This document shows positions 1 to 5,977 of a stretch of DNA of 10,704 nucleotides, in pieces; position 1 is the first letter of the stretch; every line of letters begins with the position of its first letter. The notes below the pieces were generated by a model. That model did no database searches and had not been told where the DNA came from. It was given only the letters and a program-made list of their open reading frames with translations. The stretch is from Candidatus Saccharimonadota bacterium (GTDB lineage Bacteria > Patescibacteriota > Saccharimonadia > Saccharimonadales > Saccharimonadaceae), in assembly GCA_030527565.1 (NCBI GenBank), contig JAUNAO010000021.1, positions 1 through 10,704 on the forward strand. The letters run 5' to 3'. The position numbers were made by a program, and so were the translations under genes.

Positions 1-132
1 TACAATAAAAAAGATACAGTTGAAGTTGACAAACCAGAACATTCTGCTTCTATCTTTTTGAAATAGATCAACAACCATCGCAACAAGGCCGAGCACTCCA
101 AAAATCTGCGCAGCTACAAAATAAACGTTCAT
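1..132 (-). CDS. YgjV-family inner membrane protein, N-terminal part (truncated by window edge)
   Basis: Only the first 44 codons lie in the window; the frame is still open at base 1. The peptide begins MNVYFVAAQIFGVLGLVAMV, then VDLFQKDRSRMFWFVNFNC and a second hydrophobic run. This fits the opening of YgjV-type small membrane proteins: Q-(I/F)-G in a first membrane helix (about residues 3-22), a short basic cytoplasmic turn (QKDRSR), then a second helix. YgjV proteins are multi-pass inner membrane proteins of unknown biochemical role. The ATG at 132 is supported by a strong Shine-Dalgarno run, AGGGGGTG (145-138), five bases upstream. The gene lies downstream of the phosphodiesterase gene on the same strand with an 82-base gap, so read-through transcription is possible. 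The family call rests on pattern memory of a short segment; another small multi-pass membrane protein cannot be excluded. Confidence 0.6.
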   Translation of the reverse strand, partial: MNVYFVAAQIFGVLGLVAMVVDLFQKDRSRMFWFVNFNCIFFIV

Positions 133-161
133 TTTTTCACCCCCTAGAATTCACCAATTTT

Positions 162-167
162 AATATA
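162..167 (-). promoter_or_regulatory. Possible -10 box for the YgjV-like gene
   Basis: On the minus strand the 82-base gap between the phosphodiesterase stop and the YgjV-like start holds TATATT at 167-162, about 30 bases before the start codon. No good -35 hexamer sits 16-18 bases upstream and there is no extended TG, so this is a weak candidate. I see no hairpin terminator in the gap, so the gene may instead be read from the upstream promoter. Confidence 0.25.
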
Positions 168-214
168 CTCCCAACCCTAACAATGTTTTACCATACCTAG
201 AAGTAAAAATCAAT

Positions 215-1306
215 TTATTTGCACATCTTCACAATTAGGGGCACTAAAACTTCGTCGTCTGAACAGCCTGCGTGATGCGAAACTAAAACTTCCTCGCCTT
301 CCGCGACCAAGGCTTTATTCGAATTTTCCGCAACCGCAAGATAATCGCCAATCGCATCTTCAAAAAATTCATTCGGGTTGCCGTCTCCAAACAAACCGCT
401 TTCGATAACTTCAGATTTTTTATAAAGCCGAAAATCCTTGCCGAAAAGCTCGCTAAATGCCTTCTCGAATTCCGCATTTTTTCCAGATTTGACTTTGAAT
501 GAAACTGCTCTCTGCTCAAGTGAAGTCGTCCGCTCTAACAAATCCAAAAACTCTGGATAATTTTTCAAAAAAACATGTTCGATTTTCAAATGTCCATGAT
601 CTGCCGTAACAATTACAAGTGTATCTTTAAGCTCGCTACATAGTTTCTCGATTTTATCATTCCGCTCCAAAATCAAATCCTTAACTCGATTGTCGTCTGG
701 GCCAAAATCATGCATTGTATGATCTGGCTCATCATCATAAGCGTAGACGTATTGCGAACTGCTCGCCTTAACTTTTTCAATCATGTCATCTAAGTTTTTG
801 TAAGCGTTTTCACCAAACGGAAAAAATTCTGCCGCACAATTTCCATTTTCATTCATCTCATCAACAATTGTGTTCGAAACTAACTTATCCTTCACTCCCA
901 AAAAGTCTTCACAAATTTCCCCATCCTTGCCTTTTTCGGAATTTAAAAACAGTGTAATAATCTTGTCAATTGGCTTAATATACATATTCCAGCCAAGCCA
1001 ACCGTGCTCAACCGGGTTTAGCCCAGTTCGTACCGAAGTCGTTGCTGCGGTTGTTGTTGCTGGAAAAACTGAGGTTAAATTTCGAACTAAATTTTGGCGG
1101 AAAAAACTATTTTCGGGCAACGTCCTTTCTAAAATGTTCGCGCCCATTCCGTCCAACAAAACCAAAACCACCTTTTTTGGTTTTTCGCGTTCTAAAATCT
1201 CATCCAAAAATGGCAATGTATTATGTTTTGGTGCTAATCCAAAATATTTCTGCACCGAACAGGCCAAATTTGTCAAACACTCATTATAATTATTCTTCAC
1301 CGTCAC
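215..1306 (-). CDS. Alkaline-phosphatase-superfamily phosphodiesterase / nucleotide pyrophosphatase-like protein
   Basis: A 363-residue protein with the metal-site order of type I phosphodiesterase/nucleotide pyrophosphatase enzymes (PF01663-like). It has D52 in VLVLLDGMGAN, a Thr-rich nucleophile region FPATTTAATTS (82-91, likely nucleophile T84-T86), TGLNPVEHGW (94-103), D195 and H199 in EPDHTMHDFGP, D236-H237 in TADHGH, and a late His pair (H344/H345) in SHHAG. These residues normally bind two metal ions, and family members hydrolyse phosphomono- or diesters. The substrate cannot be read from sequence. No signal peptide or membrane segment is visible, so it is probably cytoplasmic. The start is GTG (MTVKNN...); no Shine-Dalgarno precedes it, but an extended -10 box lies six bases upstream, so a leaderless message is likely. 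It is divergent from the TrpRS-like gene with overlapping promoters. A second in-frame GTG two codons on is an alternative start. Confidence 0.85.
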   Translation of the reverse strand: MTVKNNYNECLTNLACSVQKYFGLAPKHNTLPFLDEILEREKPKKVVLVLLDGMGANILERTLPENSFFRQNLVRNLTSVFPATTTAATTSVRTGLNPVEHGWLGWNMYIKPIDKIITLFLNSEKGKDGEICEDFLGVKDKLVSNTIVDEMNENGNCAAEFFPFGENAYKNLDDMIEKVKASSSQYVYAYDDEPDHTMHDFGPDDNRVKDLILERNDKIEKLCSELKDTLVIVTADHGHLKIEHVFLKNYPEFLDLLERTTSLEQRAVSFKVKSGKNAEFEKAFSELFGKDFRLYKKSEVIESGLFGDGNPNEFFEDAIGDYLAVAENSNKALVAEGEEVLVSHHAGCSDDEVLVPLIVKMCK

Positions 1307-1312
1307 TCTATA

Positions 1313-1349
1313 AATATAACATATAACCTTATGTTTGTATATTTTTCAA
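1313..1349 (-). promoter_or_regulatory. Promoter of the phosphodiesterase gene, leaderless type
   Basis: Reading the minus strand, TGT-TATATT (1321-1313) is an extended -10 followed by exactly six bases (TATAGA) and the GTG start. Transcription beginning about seven bases after the -10 would start on the start codon itself. Other genes here have the same layout. An alternative pairing is TTGAAA (1349-1344), 17 bases, then TTATAT (1326-1321), which would give a leader of about seven bases. Either way there is no room for a Shine-Dalgarno. The elements overlap the oppositely directed promoter at 1335-1362. Confidence 0.6.
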
Positions 1350-1362
1350 GATGATATATAAT
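1335..1362 (+). promoter_or_regulatory. Promoter of the TrpRS-like gene
   Basis: A perfect TATAAT at 1357-1362 is preceded at a 16-base spacing by TTGTAT (1335-1340), a partial match to TTGACA. Predicted transcription starts near 1369, giving a leader of about 60 bases that ends in a strong Shine-Dalgarno. The core elements interleave with those of the minus-strand promoter, so two polymerases could not occupy both at once. Confidence 0.6.
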
Positions 1363-1369
1363 GGAAGAA

Positions 1370-1380
1370 GCTAGTCTAGC
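1370..1380 (+). repeat. Short inverted repeat at the 5' end of the TrpRS-like leader
   Basis: GCTAG, one base, CTAGC. It lies at the predicted RNA start of the TrpRS-like gene and could form a tiny 5' hairpin (more realistically four pairs with a three-base loop) or be a small operator half-site pair. No function is shown by sequence. Confidence 0.3.
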
Positions 1381-1413
1381 GCACCTTAAAATTTGAAAAG
1401 TTTCGACGATATT

Positions 1414-1421
1414 AAAGGGGG
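1414..1421 (+). promoter_or_regulatory. Strong Shine-Dalgarno deciding the start of the TrpRS-like gene
   Basis: AAAGGGGG lies seven bases before the ATG at 1429. An in-frame TTG at 1393 would extend the protein by 12 residues but has no ribosome binding site and would place this G-run inside the coding region, so the ATG is preferred. Confidence 0.8.
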
Positions 1422-1428
1422 TACCGTA

Positions 1429-2433
1429 ATGTTGCAATTCAACAAGGAATATTATGACCGCATCGTTCACGAAAACGACTATACGTTCTGCAAAAATCTA
1501 AAAAGACCTCTCCCCAATCTTTCATTAGAGGAGATGCGAAGTTGGTTATGCGCGTACAATTTGGAAGGCGACATCCAGCCAAGTAACACATTAGTGTTGA
1601 TGGGGATTGGCGTCAATAATGTCCCCCACATGGGAACAGTCTCGCAATTCCTAAGGGCTATTTTCCTTCAACAAAGAGGCTACAAGGTGCATATCATTTT
1701 GGGCGACCTCGACTCCTATAATTTGAGAGGTTCAGGAGTAAAAGAAGCTGGTAAGATTGCCGAAAAATGTCATATTTTTATTCGCGCACTCGGATTTGAC
1801 ACCGTAAAAGCAAGGGGCATTATCCGCAACCAATTCGACCATGAAGAGGTTATGAAGACTGCTTTTCTTATTGCTCCAAGCGTCAAAGAACAAGATTTCT
1901 TTGATGTTGAGGAAGACTTATCATATTATTATCAAGAAGTAGGTCTTTATCAAGGGCTGGAATTTAGCACTAAACAATCAATTTTGATGATGTTTGCAGA
2001 TTTTATTCACCCAGGACTTATCGGTGGCTATAAGAATGTAGTCGTCCTGTCCGGCGTCGATGAACACGCATACGTCAAAAAAGCGAACGAAATCGCATCT
2101 CGTTTAGGCGCAAACTTCGCAGTTCACGGATTATTTTCTCCTATCATTGGTGGCTTTAATGAACAGCCAAAAATGAGTAAGGGCTTAGCTAGTTCTGCAA
2201 TTTATGTCAATACGCCAAAAAGAGTTATCGACGAACTGATTCAGAATACGCCGAGCGCAGGAAACCATAATGACTCCATCGTGTTTCAATTAATGCGTGG
2301 GATCCTATTCCGCGACCCAAAATTTCTGCAAGAAGCCGAAGAAGACTTCTATGATGAACAGCGTTGGGCTATGAGAAAACGAAACTTTTCAAACACCCTG
2401 TCCCAAATTTGTGAACTTTGGGATAAAAAATAA
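1429..2433 (+). CDS. TrpRS-like class I aminoacyl-tRNA synthetase homologue (aaRS paralogue)
   Basis: A 334-residue protein with a class Ic (Trp/Tyr) synthetase core. The HIGH-equivalent is PHMGT (66-70), inside GIGVNNVPHMGTVSQF. GDLDS (92-96) follows where TrpRS has its acidic strand end. SGVDEHAYVKKANEIASRLG (208-227) matches the archaeal/eukaryotic TrpRS motif D-Q-D-P-Y-x-R. PKMSKGLASSAIYV (247-260) is the KMSKS loop plus its hallmark following strand. Deviations: the second His of HIGH is Thr, the final Ser of KMSKS is Gly, and only about 80 residues follow the loop, against roughly 115-135 in TrpRS, so the anticodon-binding helical domain looks reduced. The first 50 residues are unlike standard TrpRS. 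It may be a divergent TrpRS or a paralogue that activates an amino acid for something other than charging tRNA-Trp. It is an isolated plus-strand gene with its own promoter and terminator. Confidence 0.75.
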   Translation: MLQFNKEYYDRIVHENDYTFCKNLKRPLPNLSLEEMRSWLCAYNLEGDIQPSNTLVLMGIGVNNVPHMGTVSQFLRAIFLQQRGYKVHIILGDLDSYNLRGSGVKEAGKIAEKCHIFIRALGFDTVKARGIIRNQFDHEEVMKTAFLIAPSVKEQDFFDVEEDLSYYYQEVGLYQGLEFSTKQSILMMFADFIHPGLIGGYKNVVVLSGVDEHAYVKKANEIASRLGANFAVHGLFSPIIGGFNEQPKMSKGLASSAIYVNTPKRVIDELIQNTPSAGNHNDSIVFQLMRGILFRDPKFLQEAEEDFYDEQRWAMRKRNFSNTLSQICELWDKK

Positions 2434-2456
2434 GGGCTCCCGAGGGAGCCCTTTTT
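2434..2456. terminator. Bidirectional intrinsic terminator between the TrpRS-like gene and tyrS
   Basis: GGGCTCCC (2434-2441), two bases, GGGAGCCC (2444-2451), a perfect 8-bp stem (7 bp with a realistic four-base loop), followed on the plus strand by TTTTT (2452-2456). The upstream flank is A-rich (2424-2433), so on the minus strand the same stem is followed by TTATTTTTT. It starts immediately after the TAA of the TrpRS-like gene and lies 18 bases beyond the tyrS stop, so it can end both convergent transcripts. It is the clearest terminator in the window. Confidence 0.92.
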
Positions 2457-2473
2457 AAAATGTGTGGTGGGTG

Positions 2474-3670
2474 TTATGTAGTGCGAATTACCTTAAAGAA
2501 CTTTCTCTTACCAACTTTGAGTTCAGCCACTTCAAGGATTTTTATGATTGCTTTTGGGTCAACGATACGTTCGCCATTGTAGGTCATACCGCCCTGTTCG
2601 ACGACTCGCCTTAATTGGCTACGCGACATATCTGGGCAAGCAGCCACCGCCAAATCAACAGAAGAAAGAGCTTCTTCATCGATTTTAACGATAGGAGCAT
2701 CCGCTGGGAATGTCTTTGTCGAAAACGTATCAATGAAAAATTGCCTTTCAATATTAGCGGTTTCTTCCCCATGATACCTTTGGACGATAGCATGCGCCAA
2801 CTCCAACTTTGCATCGCGAGGATTAAGATTATAGAGACGAAGCTTGGTGTTAATCTCCTCAATCCGTGCGATGTCAATATCGGTGTAGACCTCCATCCAA
2901 TCAATAATTCGATCGTCTGCAAGTGACATAATCTTGCCAAACTTGTCGCGCGGAGAGTCTGTCAAGGCTACAAAATTACCAATGCTTTTGCTTTGTTTGT
3001 CCTCGCCCCAAAGACCCTTAGTAATTTTTGTCGTCATGACAATCTGCTTTGCTCTACCAAATTTCTCTTGGAAGAAACGCCCCATCATCTCGTTGAAAAG
3101 TTGATCGGTCCCAACAACGGTCAAATCTGAGTCGAGCATTACCGAATCGTAGCCCTGCAAAATCGGGTAAAGCAATTCGTTCATACTAATCTCACTGCCC
3201 TCTTCAATACGTTTTTTGAACATATCTCGAGAAATCATTTTTGAGTGAGTGACCGAAGCACAAAGTCCAATAAACTCCGCTAACGGCATTTTTTCATACC
3301 ACTCAGCATTTCGACGGATCTCAAAAACATTCGGATCGTCCGTAATCAAAACGGCTCCAACTTGTTTTATGAATTCGTTCGCGAACGCATCGATTTCTTC
3401 GTCCGAAAGCATTTTTCTCGTTGTACTTCTTCCGGTCGGATCGCCAATTTTACTGGTAAAGTTACCGATTAGAAAAACGACCTTATGCCCATCCTCTTGG
3501 AACCTGCGCATTACCCAAAGATTAACCGCATGCCCAAGATGGAGAAAAGGCGCCGTACAGTCAACGCCGTATTTGATAGTCAGCTTTTTACCGGATTCAA
3601 GAGCGCTTTTCAACTCCTCCAAAGAAACTACTTCGTCGATGTAACGTGAAATATCATCAATTATTTTCAT
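2474..3670 (-). CDS. tyrS: Tyrosyl-tRNA synthetase
   Basis: TyrRS joins tyrosine to tRNA-Tyr in the cytoplasm. The 398-residue protein has the long-form (TyrZ-like) bacterial layout: YGVDCTAPFLHLGH with HLGH at 44-47; GDPTGRS (77-82), the TyrRS-specific loop; Tyr-binding Y168, Q172 and D175 in YPILQGYDS; GTDQ (187-190); a KMSKS-equivalent written KQSKS (225-229) before IGN; and a C-terminal S4 RNA-binding domain (about 340-395, with MSRSQLRRVVEQGGMTYNG). Length is normal for the family. The ATG at 3670 is chosen because AAAGGA (3685-3680) lies nine bases upstream. An in-frame ATG at 3688 would add six residues and overlaps the stop of the leader frame as ATGA, so coupled initiation there is possible. 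The Gln in place of Met in KMSKS is unusual but everything else looks functional. Confidence 0.97.
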   Translation of the reverse strand: MKIIDDISRYIDEVVSLEELKSALESGKKLTIKYGVDCTAPFLHLGHAVNLWVMRRFQEDGHKVVFLIGNFTSKIGDPTGRSTTRKMLSDEEIDAFANEFIKQVGAVLITDDPNVFEIRRNAEWYEKMPLAEFIGLCASVTHSKMISRDMFKKRIEEGSEISMNELLYPILQGYDSVMLDSDLTVVGTDQLFNEMMGRFFQEKFGRAKQIVMTTKITKGLWGEDKQSKSIGNFVALTDSPRDKFGKIMSLADDRIIDWMEVYTDIDIARIEEINTKLRLYNLNPRDAKLELAHAIVQRYHGEETANIERQFFIDTFSTKTFPADAPIVKIDEEALSSVDLAVAACPDMSRSQLRRVVEQGGMTYNGERIVDPKAIIKILEVAELKVGKRKFFKVIRTT

Positions 3671-3684
3671 AATCACCCGTCCTT

Positions 3685-3735
3685 TCATTTTTGTAAAGTT
3701 CGAAAATACCTATGTCCACCACCCAACATACACAT
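3685..3735 (-). CDS. Candidate tyrS leader peptide (upstream ORF, 16 codons)
   Basis: Reading the minus strand from 3735, ATG opens a frame encoding MCMLGGGHRYFRTLQK, with TGA at 3687-3685. Its ATG is only eight bases after the -10 box of the tyrS promoter, so it would be translated as a leaderless or nearly leaderless message. Its stop overlaps the first base of the AAAGGA ribosome binding site of tyrS and, as ATGA, an upstream in-frame ATG of tyrS. A tyrosine codon (TAT) is codon 10. A translating or stalled ribosome here would affect access to the tyrS start, so it may couple tyrS expression to translation or tyrosine charging. This is inference from position; a 16-codon frame can arise by chance. 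Confidence 0.4.
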   Translation of the reverse strand: MCMLGGGHRYFRTLQK

Positions 3736-3743
3736 TTTGTAAA

Positions 3744-3772
3744 ATTATATCATATATTTTGTCAAAAAGCAA
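3744..3772 (-). promoter_or_regulatory. Promoter of tyrS
   Basis: On the minus strand: TTGCTT (3772-3767), 17 bases, TATAAT (3749-3744), with TGA just before the hexamer forming an extended -10. Expected start is near 3737, leaving about 66 bases of leader. The -35 hexamer abuts the mnmA stop codon, and no hairpin terminator separates the genes, so tyrS may also receive read-through from the desulfurase-mnmA operon. Confidence 0.75.
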
Positions 3773-4822
3773 CTATGCAATAATCCCGCCCCCAACACAG
3801 ACCTCACCAGCATACAAAACCGCCGACTGCCCCGAAGCTGGACGTTTAATTTCCTTCTCGAAAATTAATTTCTCGCCTTCAAGTCGAACTGGAATTAACT
3901 CCGCGCGGTGCCTTAACCGCACCATTAATTCTGATCCCTCGACTGGCTCTCGCAAAAACACATCCCGAAGTTCTAACTCCTTCGTCCAAATTGCCGCATG
4001 GTTCAAATCCTTCGAAACATAAACAATATTCCGCGAGAGATCCTTCTCGACAACATAATATGGCAACCCATCATTGACCTCGCCCGAAACTCCCGAAAGA
4101 TAAAGCCCGTGCCGCTGCCCAATCGTATAGAATACCGCTCCGTCATGATATCCAACAACTTTCTCCGACCCGATTTCCCGAATCTCCCCCGGCTGAATAT
4201 CGATGTACTCCTTCAAAAAGTCCTTCATCCCAACCTCGCCCACAAAACACACCCCCATCGACTCCTTTTTGTAGGCATTATGTAAACCTTTTTCCTCGGC
4301 AAGTTTCTTCACCTCCGGCTTTAACATCCCGCCAACCGGAAACAGAGTTTTCGCCGCCGCCTCATTCGAAATCCGATAGAGGAAATAAGTCTGATCCTTA
4401 TTTTCATCAACCGCCCGACAAAGCTTCCCATCAGAAATCCTCGCATAATGTCCAGTCGCGATAAAATCCGCCCCCCGCCGAATCGCCTTCTCATAAAACA
4501 ACTTAAATTTAATCTCCTGATTACACATCACATCTGGGTTCGGTGTATTCCCCTTCTTAAATTCCGCAATCATGTAATCGACGACCCGCTCACGATACTC
4601 TTTTTCGAAATCCCAAACCTCAAAATCAATCCCGAGCTTCACCGCAATTCGTTTTGCATCCGCAAGGTCTTCTGCCCATGGGCACTTCATCCCCGGCAAG
4701 TCCTTCGACCAGTTTTTCATATAAACCCCGACAACTTTATAACCCTGCTCGACTAAAAGCGTCGCCGCAACACTCGAATCAACTCCCCCGCTCATCCCAA
4801 CAAAAACCGTCTTACCATTCAT
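3773..4822 (-). CDS. mnmA: tRNA-specific 2-thiouridylase MnmA
   Basis: MnmA uses ATP to adenylate U34 in the wobble position of tRNA-Lys, -Glu and -Gln and replaces its oxygen with sulfur (s2U34). In this 349-residue protein the PP-loop is SGGVDSS (11-17). The catalytic Cys is C100 in NPDVMCN, the second Cys is C192 in GVCFVGE, and GHYA (124-127) and the TIGQRHGL region are family hallmarks. Length is close to normal. The ATG at 4822 is preceded by GGAGG (4834-4830) at seven bases, inside the end of the cysteine desulfurase gene, with an 11-base overlap. A longer in-frame start at 4849 lacks such a site. The overlap with the sulfur-donor gene indicates translational coupling and direct sulfur hand-over, as known for Bacillus YrvO-MnmA. 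Confidence 0.97.
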   Translation of the reverse strand: MNGKTVFVGMSGGVDSSVAATLLVEQGYKVVGVYMKNWSKDLPGMKCPWAEDLADAKRIAVKLGIDFEVWDFEKEYRERVVDYMIAEFKKGNTPNPDVMCNQEIKFKLFYEKAIRRGADFIATGHYARISDGKLCRAVDENKDQTYFLYRISNEAAAKTLFPVGGMLKPEVKKLAEEKGLHNAYKKESMGVCFVGEVGMKDFLKEYIDIQPGEIREIGSEKVVGYHDGAVFYTIGQRHGLYLSGVSGEVNDGLPYYVVEKDLSRNIVYVSKDLNHAAIWTKELELRDVFLREPVEGSELMVRLRHRAELIPVRLEGEKLIFEKEIKRPASGQSAVLYAGEVCVGGGIIA

Positions 4823-5945
4823 TGATTCGCCTCCGCTCCCCCTCGACAACTTCGTTAATCGCCCGTGCCGCCTCTAAAATTTGTTCCTCGTCGTTCGTCT
4901 CGCCCAAAGTAATCCTTAGCGACCCGCTAATTTCCGCATCAGAAAGCCCAATCGCCGATAAAACATGCGATTTTGCACCCTTCGAAGCCGCGCAGGCCGC
5001 CCCAGTCGAAACTAAAATCCCCCGTTCCTCAAGAAGAAAGATTAATCTTTCCGCATCTAATCCATTATAGCACAAAACAACAAAATTGTCAAGAGTATGC
5101 TTCTTATTAACGAGTTCATACCCCTGTAAATTCGCAAGCAAAATCTGGCGCCATTTCGCATATTTTTTCCGGTTTCCGCCAATATGTTCTTTTGCATTAG
5201 AAATTGCCGCCGCAAACCCGATAACACTCGGCACATTTTCCGTCCCCGCACGCAGACCCTTTTCCTGTCCGCCGCCAACCGTCGCTGGCGACAACTTCAC
5301 CTCATGCGAAACATACAACGCCCCGACTCCCTTCGGCCCATAAACCTTTGCTGCGTTCAAAGTCAAAAGGTCAACCCCGAGGCGCGCAACATTGATATCG
5401 AGCAAATTCATCGCCTGCGACGCATCCGAATGAAGATAAAGCGTCTGCCTTACCCCGCGCGAAAGCCGGTCAAAACGGACTTCTCGAATTAAAGCCGCAA
5501 TCTCCGAAAGTGGCTGGATCGTCCCGATCTCATTATTTGCGAGTGATACCGAGACTAGCGACACATTGTCCGATATTTTCTTCCTCAAATCCTCAATCAA
5601 AATCCGCCCATTCCGGTCAACCGCAATCGCTTCTCCGCCCCGTCTCTCCGCTACTTTCCGGACTGAATCATGTTCAGTGACTAAATACAAAACTTCCCCC
5701 TCGCCCGCCGCCGAAAACGCCAAATTATTCGCTTCAGTCGCGCCGGCCGTAATCACGAGATCGGTCGCCTTCGCCCCGATCGCCCGTGCAATCGTTGCTT
5801 TCGCCGTTTCATATTCCGCCGCGACTTTCCGTGCCGGTAAGTATGCCGCCGATGGATTAAAAAACTCGGCATCAAAATACGGCTCCATCGCGAGCCTCGC
5901 TTTTTTCGAAACTGGCGTCGCCGCCGCATGGTCGAGGTAAATCAT
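4812..5945 (-). CDS. Cysteine desulfurase, IscS/NifS class (sulfur donor to MnmA)
   Basis: A PLP enzyme that takes sulfur from cysteine as an enzyme-bound persulfide. In the 377-residue protein: MIYLDHAAATP start (typical YLDxAATTP), TAGATEANNLA (66-76), H92 in EHDSV (stacks on PLP), NNEIGTIQP (137-145), D174 and Q177 in SDASQA, PLP lysine K200 in NAAKVYGPKGVGALY, GGGQEKGLRAGTEN, and active-site Cys C318 in STGAACAASKGAKSHVL. The residue before the lysine, usually His, is Ala. The catalytic-Cys loop is compact. No IscU or SUF scaffold gene is in the window; overlap with mnmA points to a main role in tRNA thiolation. It starts at ATG 5945, six bases after an extended -10 box, without a Shine-Dalgarno, so translation is probably leaderless. 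Confidence 0.95.
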   Translation of the reverse strand: MIYLDHAAATPVSKKARLAMEPYFDAEFFNPSAAYLPARKVAAEYETAKATIARAIGAKATDLVITAGATEANNLAFSAAGEGEVLYLVTEHDSVRKVAERRGGEAIAVDRNGRILIEDLRKKISDNVSLVSVSLANNEIGTIQPLSEIAALIREVRFDRLSRGVRQTLYLHSDASQAMNLLDINVARLGVDLLTLNAAKVYGPKGVGALYVSHEVKLSPATVGGGQEKGLRAGTENVPSVIGFAAAISNAKEHIGGNRKKYAKWRQILLANLQGYELVNKKHTLDNFVVLCYNGLDAERLIFLLEERGILVSTGAACAASKGAKSHVLSAIGLSDAEISGSLRITLGETNDEEQILEAARAINEVVEGERRRINEW

Positions 5946-5951
5946 TCCTAT

Positions 5952-5960
5952 ATTATAACA
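5952..5960 (-). promoter_or_regulatory. Extended -10 promoter of the desulfurase-mnmA operon, leaderless type
   Basis: On the minus strand, TGT-TATAAT (5960-5952) is followed by six bases (ATAGGA) and the ATG. The expected transcription start falls on or next to the A of the start codon. There is no good -35 at 17 bases; the extended TG probably compensates. The box lies in the 32-base gap after the 133-residue gene, so the desulfurase and mnmA form their own transcription unit, possibly with some read-through. Confidence 0.75.
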
Positions 5961-5977
5961 TATTTTCTAAAAAATCG

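Noticed and set aside
870..1289. Plus-strand open frame of about 140 codons antisense to the phosphodiesterase
   Set aside because: Low-complexity translation with no start signal, lying opposite a gene with all catalytic motifs. Similar antisense frames over tyrS (3249-3644), the desulfurase (5566-5940) and typA (7792-8456) were rejected for the same reason.
1393..1428. TTG start extending the TrpRS-like protein by 12 residues
   Set aside because: No ribosome binding site, whereas AAAGGGGG sits seven bases before the ATG at 1429.
2434..2473. A small gene between the TrpRS-like gene and tyrS
   Set aside because: The 40 bases are filled by the terminator stem and the short tyrS tail.
3671..3737. 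GGGTGG in the tyrS leader, resembling part of a T-box antiterminator
   Set aside because: The predicted leader is only about 66 bases, has no Stem I or terminator hairpin, and the match is six bases; a T-box needs a far longer leader.
4823..4849. Longer mnmA start at 4849
   Set aside because: It would add MSRGSGGES before the usual MNGKTVFVGMSGG start and place the GGAGG inside the gene; the 4822 start has correct SD spacing.
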